Shown piece after piece: positions 6,329 through 9,751 of a stretch of 9,751 nt of DNA. Made by a program: the position numbers and the translations under genes. The notes under the pieces were generated by a model. That model was given only the letters and a program-made list of their open reading frames with translations, searched no databases and was not told the DNA's origin. This stretch comes from Clostridium sp. CAG:169. Lineage in GTDB: Bacteria; Bacillota; Clostridia; Oscillospirales; Ruminococcaceae. How positions within the stretch are numbered: position 1 is the stretch's first letter; each line of letters opens with the position of its first letter. The stretch is taken from positions 1 to 9,751 of the forward strand of contig FR880192.1 in assembly GCA_000435195.1 (NCBI GenBank), written 5' to 3'.

Positions 6329-7202
6329 ACTTTTCCTCCAAAATTCCCAGCAGGTGTTTGAGCGGTCGCAGAGTATCCTCACGTCGGTACAGCACCTTCC
6401 AGCTTCCAAACGCTCCGGCATCATCCAACGGTCTGACTGCCATTCCCTGCGGTTCTGCATCAAAAATTCCCTGCGGCACCAACGCCATCCCCATTCCTGC
6501 GCGTATCATAAAAAACAGACTATCGCTGTCCTGTGCAATGAGGTTTCCGCTGGCAGACAGCTTTAATTCCTCGAGCAGTCTGCGGTAATGGCGTGCAAAT
6601 TCCTCATCCTGGGCAGCCGGCAGAATGAAACTGTGCTCGCGCAGCATGGTGCAGCTTAAATGATTGCTTGCTGCCAGTGGGTCGTCCTGTGACATCAGTA
6701 CCGCACAACCTTGTGTGCAGATATTTTTCATAGAAATCCCCTTCGGAAGCTGTCGAAACTCTCCCCAGCTGAAGACCATCTCCCCCTGACGCTCCAGAAG
6801 CCAGCGCTCTGCCGACATTCCGCACCCGTGTACAAGCTCCAGGTGCAGCGTGGGAAATGGTATGTGCAAATCACCCAATGTACGGGAAAGCAGCGGAGAA
6901 ATGCCCAATGCCCCGGTACATACAACCATTTGCATCCGTTCTTCGGAGATATGCCGCAGCTGCTCAACCCCATTGTCATAGTCATTGACAAAGCGCATCA
7001 TTGAGGTATAGAATGATTGACCTGCCGGTGTCAAACGCACCTTGCGGGAGCTTCGGTCAAACAGCGCAAAGCCCAGCTCTTCCTCCAGCGAGCTCATCTG
7101 TCGACTGATGGCAGGCTGGGCGATGTGACATTCCTGGGCGGCTTTTGTAAAATTCAGATGCTTTGCCACACTCAAAAAGTATCCTATTTTTTCGATTTTC
7201 AT
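6318..7202 (-). CDS. LysR-type transcriptional regulator (upstream member of tandem pair)
   Basis: A 294-residue LysR-family regulator with the helix-turn-helix FTKAAQECHIAQPAISRQMS (18-37), the following LFDRSSRKVRLTPAG segment and an effector-binding domain starting near residue 90. The C-terminal domain keeps the family pattern around MIRAGMGMALVPQGIF. Over the first 60 residues about 35 are identical to the neighbouring LysR protein, while the effector domains differ strongly; this fits an old duplication with diverged ligand recognition. The ATG at 7202 is preferred over a TTG four codons upstream: the family opening MKIEKIGYF begins there, and a modest GGTGA lies just before it. It is divergent from the ABC importer genes, the usual arrangement for a LysR regulator and its target. 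Confidence 0.9.
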   Translation of the reverse strand: MKIEKIGYFLSVAKHLNFTKAAQECHIAQPAISRQMSSLEEELGFALFDRSSRKVRLTPAGQSFYTSMMRFVNDYDNGVEQLRHISEERMQMVVCTGALGISPLLSRTLGDLHIPFPTLHLELVHGCGMSAERWLLERQGEMVFSWGEFRQLPKGISMKNICTQGCAVLMSQDDPLAASNHLSCTMLREHSFILPAAQDEEFARHYRRLLEELKLSASGNLIAQDSDSLFFMIRAGMGMALVPQGIFDAEPQGMAVRPLDDAGAFGSWKVLYRREDTLRPLKHLLGILEEKYVD

Positions 7203-7479
7203 TCTTTCACCCAATCTGTTCTATTTTTATTCATTTTATCACGCATTCGGAATATTCTCTAATCAGTTTTATTTATCATAAAGCATATATCCATTTAAAA
7301 AACCAATCTGCTGCTTTTTCCTCTTTGTTTTTTTCCTTGTTTTTATGCCATTTTCCGGCTGTTTGCTGCTTCTGCTCCCTTTGTGCAGCAAACACGCAAA
7401 ACCAATTTATCTTTTTTTTCTATCTATCGTTAAGTTTCTATCAATAAAATCTATTCCGCACGTTTTTTGTTGTTTTTTG

Positions 7480-7499
7480 TCATAAAATTTCTCGTATGA
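7480..7499. repeat. Dyad TCATA-N10-TATGA, possible LysR-type binding site
   Basis: The perfect 5-bp arms TCATA (7480-7484) and TATGA (7495-7499) are separated by 10 nt. Size and AT-rich arms resemble LysR-type sites, although the spacing is one base longer than the classical T-N11-A. It lies about 80-100 bp upstream of the predicted ABC promoter -10. Confidence 0.3.
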
Positions 7500-7535
7500 A
7501 TTTGCATCTTTTTTCTTTTATCACAAAAAGGTATC

Positions 7536-7573
7536 TCTTCATCATTATTTAATATTTTAAAAAATCATGAAGA
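7536..7573. repeat. Inverted repeat at the ABC operon promoter, possible operator
   Basis: TCTTCATCAT (7536-7545) and ATCATGAAGA (7564-7573) pair at 9 of 10 positions around an 18-nt A/T spacer. The right arm ends 5 bp before the predicted -10 and the spacer covers the -35, so a bound regulator would contact RNA polymerase. Confidence 0.35.
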
Positions 7574-7584
7574 TGTATTATACT
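7556..7584 (+). promoter_or_regulatory. Predicted promoter of the ABC importer operon
   Basis: TATACT (7579-7584, 5 of 6 consensus) lies 17 bp after a weak -35, TTTAAA (7556-7561). A start of transcription near 7591 would leave a leader of about 96 nt. The weak -35 fits a promoter that needs an activator. Confidence 0.5.
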
Positions 7585-7598
7585 ATATTTGCAATTCA

Positions 7599-7647
7599 GG
7601 CGGTAAAAAATGTACATTACTGCTAAAATCCAGCAGGAGCTGCCGCC
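7599..7647 (+). ncRNA. Foldable 5' leader of the ABC importer mRNA (unclassified)
   Basis: An outer stem GGCGGTA (7599-7605) pairs with TGCCGCC (7641-7647), including one U-G pair. It encloses an inner hairpin, CTGCT (7620-7624) with AGCAG (7632-7636), loop AAAATCC. It starts about 8 nt into the predicted transcript. I do not see the conserved cores of the TPP or guanidine riboswitches, so it is reported only as a possible structured leader. Confidence 0.35.
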
Positions 7648-7686
7648 AAAATCATTATTCAATGGAAAAGGAAGCGTGATGTATTC

Positions 7687-8781
7687 ATGAATCATCCACA
7701 TTCGTCACCTCAACAGTCGGTGGAGAAATCCAAGGCGATTGAAAACTGGAGCAAGCAGGTGGCTAATCTGACCAGACAGGAACTGATGGAACTGGAAGAA
7801 AAAGAAAAAACTCCCTTTCAAAAGTTTCTGGACATCGTCATCGTTGTTCTTCCGTTGGTGTGCGGATTGATCTCCGTCTGTGAGTATCAGTTCCTTCCAA
7901 ACAATTCTGCCAACCGCAAACCGTACACCTATCTGGTGCTTCTGCTGATTTTAATTGGCATATATGCGGTGCGCGCTGTTTATTCGGCAATCAAGAGCAA
8001 ACGCGGCGACCGCCAGCCCTTCCAGAAGATTCGCCATCAGGCGCCTTTGTTTGCAGCCTTTTTCCTCCTGCTGGCAATCTACGACTACCTCACCTTAAAA
8101 ACCGGCATCCTGACCCAGCCGTTCGTACCATGCTTAAACAGCATCATCAACATCGCCTGGGAGGACCGCAATACCATCCTTGTCAGCACTCTGCACACCC
8201 TGCGCCTGCTGTTCTTAGGTTACTTCATCGGTATCTCGGTCGGACTGGTCACCGGTATTGCCTGCGGTTACAGCAAACGCATCCGCTACTGGGTGGACCC
8301 AATCATCAAATTCTTAGGTCCTATCCCGACCTCCACCTGGATTCCGATTATCATGGTTGTTTGCAGCTCCCTGTTTAAAGGCGCTATCTTCATCATCGCC
8401 TTGGGCTCCTGGTTTGCCGTCACCGTTGCTTCGATGACCGGTATCTCCAATGTAGACAAAGAATACTTTGAAGCTGCCCGCACCCTGGGCGCTACTGAAC
8501 GTCAGCTGGTCTTTAAGGTTGCCATTCCACACGCAATGCCAAGCATCCTGCAAGGTATGACACAGGCAATGAGCAGCGCCTGCACCGCCATCATGATTGC
8601 TGAAATGATGGGTGTAAAGGCAGGTCTGGGCTGGTACATGACCTGGGCAAAATCCTGGGCAAGCTACGACAAGATGTTTGCAGCGCTGTTTGTCATCTGC
8701 TTCATCTTCACCATCGTTACCAAGACCCTTGCCCTGATCAAGAAACGCGTACTTCGCTGGCAGATTGGAGTTGTGAAATAA
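7687..8781 (+). CDS. ABC importer permease (nitrate/sulfonate/taurine/HMP type) with long N-terminal extension
   Basis: A 364-residue inner-membrane permease of the BinPDT family found in SsuC, TauC and ThiX-like importers. The EAA loop that docks the ATPase is well conserved: EAARTLGATERQLVFKVAIP at 262-281. Core helices lie at about 165-193, 211-250, 285-305 and 330-350. The family is usually near 250-270 residues. Here the core is preceded by a charged, Gln/Glu/Lys-rich cytoplasmic stretch (1-45) and extra hydrophobic segments at about 47-66, 80-101 and 119-137, one of which may be the normal first helix. The ATG at 7687 is the only start in frame nearby, but AGGA (7669-7672) is 14 nt away. 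The gene abuts the ATPase gene directly. The substrate cannot be read from the permease. Confidence 0.92.
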   Translation: MNHPHSSPQQSVEKSKAIENWSKQVANLTRQELMELEEKEKTPFQKFLDIVIVVLPLVCGLISVCEYQFLPNNSANRKPYTYLVLLLILIGIYAVRAVYSAIKSKRGDRQPFQKIRHQAPLFAAFFLLLAIYDYLTLKTGILTQPFVPCLNSIINIAWEDRNTILVSTLHTLRLLFLGYFIGISVGLVTGIACGYSKRIRYWVDPIIKFLGPIPTSTWIPIIMVVCSSLFKGAIFIIALGSWFAVTVASMTGISNVDKEYFEAARTLGATERQLVFKVAIPHAMPSILQGMTQAMSSACTAIMIAEMMGVKAGLGWYMTWAKSWASYDKMFAALFVICFIFTIVTKTLALIKKRVLRWQIGVVK

Positions 8782-9549
8782 ATGGCGGAAAATGTTGTAT
8801 TGAAACTGGACAACGTGTCCAAGAGCTTTGCCAAGGTTGAGAAGGACGAAATCACCCATGCGTTGGGCAACATCAACCTTGAGATGAGAAGCGGCGAATT
8901 CATCAGCCTGGTCGGAACCTCCGGCTGCGGCAAATCCACCATCCTTCGCTTGATTGCAGGACTGATTACCCCTACCATGGGTCGATTGACTGTCAACGAC
9001 CAGGAAATCACCGGACCGGACCCGGAGCGCGGCATGGTGTTCCAGCGCCCGACCCTTTTCCCATGGCTGACTGTAGAGAAAAACATTGCCTTCAGCTTAA
9101 AGATGCAGAACAAGCTCAAGGGTAATGAGGACAAGGTAGAGCGGATGCTTCGTCTGATCGGTCTGGAGGACTTTAAGGACGACTATCCGGGACAGCTTTC
9201 CGGTGGTATGGCACAGAGGGTCGCTCTGGTGCGCTCGCTCATCAATGAGCCGCCGATTCTGCTGCTGGACGAGCCTCTGGGCGCGCTGGACGCTTTTACC
9301 CGTATGAATATGCAGGACGAGATTCTGTCCGCATGGAAAGAGCGCAAGCAGCTTGCCATCATGGTCACCCACGATGTAGACGAAGCCATCTACATGGGCA
9401 CCCGCGTCATTGTCATGGAGGCAAATCCGGGTCGCATCAAAGCAGATATTCCGCTTACAATGGATTATCCCCGCAACCGAAGCAGTTCACAGTTTGTTGC
9501 GTATCGTAACCAGATTCTGGAGATGCTCAACTACGGTGCAAAGGAATAA
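8782..9549 (+). CDS. ABC importer ATPase (SsuB/TauB-like)
   Basis: A 255-residue ATP-binding subunit that drives the adjacent permease from the cytoplasmic side. All motifs are intact: Walker A GTSGCGKST (45-53), Q-loop Gln88 in FQRPTLFPW, signature LSGGMAQR (139-146), Walker B ILLLDEP (159-165) with catalytic Glu164, D-loop GALD (167-170) and switch His197 in VTHD. The phrase FPWLTVEKN after the Q-loop is typical of nitrate/sulfonate/taurine-type ATPases. The ATG follows the permease TAA with no gap; GGAG inside the permease end (8767-8770) is 11 nt upstream, so translational coupling is likely. The length is normal and there is no C-terminal regulatory domain. Confidence 0.95.
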   Translation: MAENVVLKLDNVSKSFAKVEKDEITHALGNINLEMRSGEFISLVGTSGCGKSTILRLIAGLITPTMGRLTVNDQEITGPDPERGMVFQRPTLFPWLTVEKNIAFSLKMQNKLKGNEDKVERMLRLIGLEDFKDDYPGQLSGGMAQRVALVRSLINEPPILLLDEPLGALDAFTRMNMQDEILSAWKERKQLAIMVTHDVDEAIYMGTRVIVMEANPGRIKADIPLTMDYPRNRSSSQFVAYRNQILEMLNYGAKE

Positions 9550-9623
9550 ATGTTCCTGCTGCCGGTTTCGGTCATAATAAAACATATCCAATCCATTCTA
9601 ATTAAAAAGGAGAAACGAATTCA

Positions 9624-9751
9624 ATGAAAGCAAAAAAATTGCTCAGCATCCTGTTGGCAGCTATGATGGTCGCTTCCTTTGCTGCTTGCGGCAACAGTGA
9701 AAGCACTTCGGCACAAACACAGGCTCCCGCTACACAGACCGAGGAGAAAGC
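9624..9751 (+). CDS. Substrate-binding lipoprotein of the ABC importer, N-terminus only
   Basis: The first 42 codons of a gene that runs off the window. The product starts with a lipoprotein signal peptide: KAKK basic head, a hydrophobic core from about residue 6, and the lipobox FAAC with Cys22 as the expected lipidated residue. A Ser/Thr/Gln/Ala-rich linker follows, as in extracellular solute-binding lipoproteins of Firmicutes. AAAAGGAG (9605-9612) lies 11 nt before the ATG. Its place 74 bp after the ATPase gene makes it the binding protein that delivers the substrate to this importer. The binding domain itself is not visible, so the substrate class stays open. Confidence 0.85.
   Translation, partial: MKAKKLLSILLAAMMVASFAACGNSESTSAQTQAPATQTEEK

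Larger units (their letters stand above)
7203..7686. promoter_or_regulatory. AT-rich divergent regulatory region between lysR pair and ABC operon
   Basis: A gap of 484 bp with no convincing gene. It is AT-rich, with long pyrimidine runs on the plus strand from about 7310 to 7530; frames that stay open here give low-complexity Phe/Ser-rich translations. It should hold the lysR promoter, for which I see no confident -35/-10 pair, and the promoter of the importer operon near 7556-7584. Two dyads that could bind the LysR proteins and a foldable leader are listed separately. Confidence 0.6.

Noticed and set aside
7163..7447. Open frame of 94 residues on the plus strand in the divergent gap
   Set aside because: Low-complexity Phe/Ser translation of T-rich DNA, overlapping the start of the LysR gene; no ribosome binding site and no domain.
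7591..7686. TPP or guanidine riboswitch before the importer
   Set aside because: The conserved core sequences of these classes were not seen in the leader; only an unclassified nested hairpin is supported.
1..9751. CRISPR arrays, tRNA or rRNA genes, insertion sequences
   Set aside because: No regularly spaced repeats, cloverleaf-like segments, transposase frames or terminal inverted repeats were seen.

Overview
The window suggests a Firmicute, most likely a gut-type Clostridia (Oscillospiraceae/Ruminococcaceae-like). The grounds are moderately GC-rich genes with strong AGGAGG-type ribosome binding sites, AT-rich spacers, GC-rich hairpin terminators with T tracts, a two-feoA plus feoB layout, and a lipoprotein-type ABC binding protein. 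The placement is inference from style and gene content; no taxonomic marker gene is present.

Left part (1-2070): the 3' end of a copper-exporting P1B ATPase (copA) is followed by a small copper chaperone (copZ) and a clear intrinsic terminator. Past the terminator lies an AT-rich, 5'-truncated open frame that has no credible start. A small four-helix membrane protein follows, with its own extended -10 promoter and terminator.

Middle (2100-5440): a ferrous-iron uptake operon, feoA-feoA-feoB, ends with a small DtxR-family winged-helix regulator. Three TTAG-N6-CTAA dyads lie around the promoter of the first feoA. A fourth lies upstream of feoB, just after a hairpin terminator that separates feoA2 from feoB. 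All four resemble the DtxR/IdeR operator. The regulator encoded in the operon has the DNA-binding domain but appears to lack every canonical metal ligand of DtxR and MntR, and it carries six cysteines. This combination is the most interesting signal in the window. A bidirectional terminator closes the operon.

Right part (5453-9751): two related LysR-type regulators are translationally overlapped on the minus strand. They diverge, across a 484-bp AT-rich regulatory gap, from an ABC importer operon of the nitrate/sulfonate/taurine/thiamine-precursor type: permease, ATPase, then the start of a substrate-binding lipoprotein. The permease has an N-terminal extension of over 100 residues. The mRNA leader can fold into a compact nested hairpin, and a four-codon mini-ORF overlaps the permease start. 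The substrate cannot be told because the binding protein is cut by the window edge.
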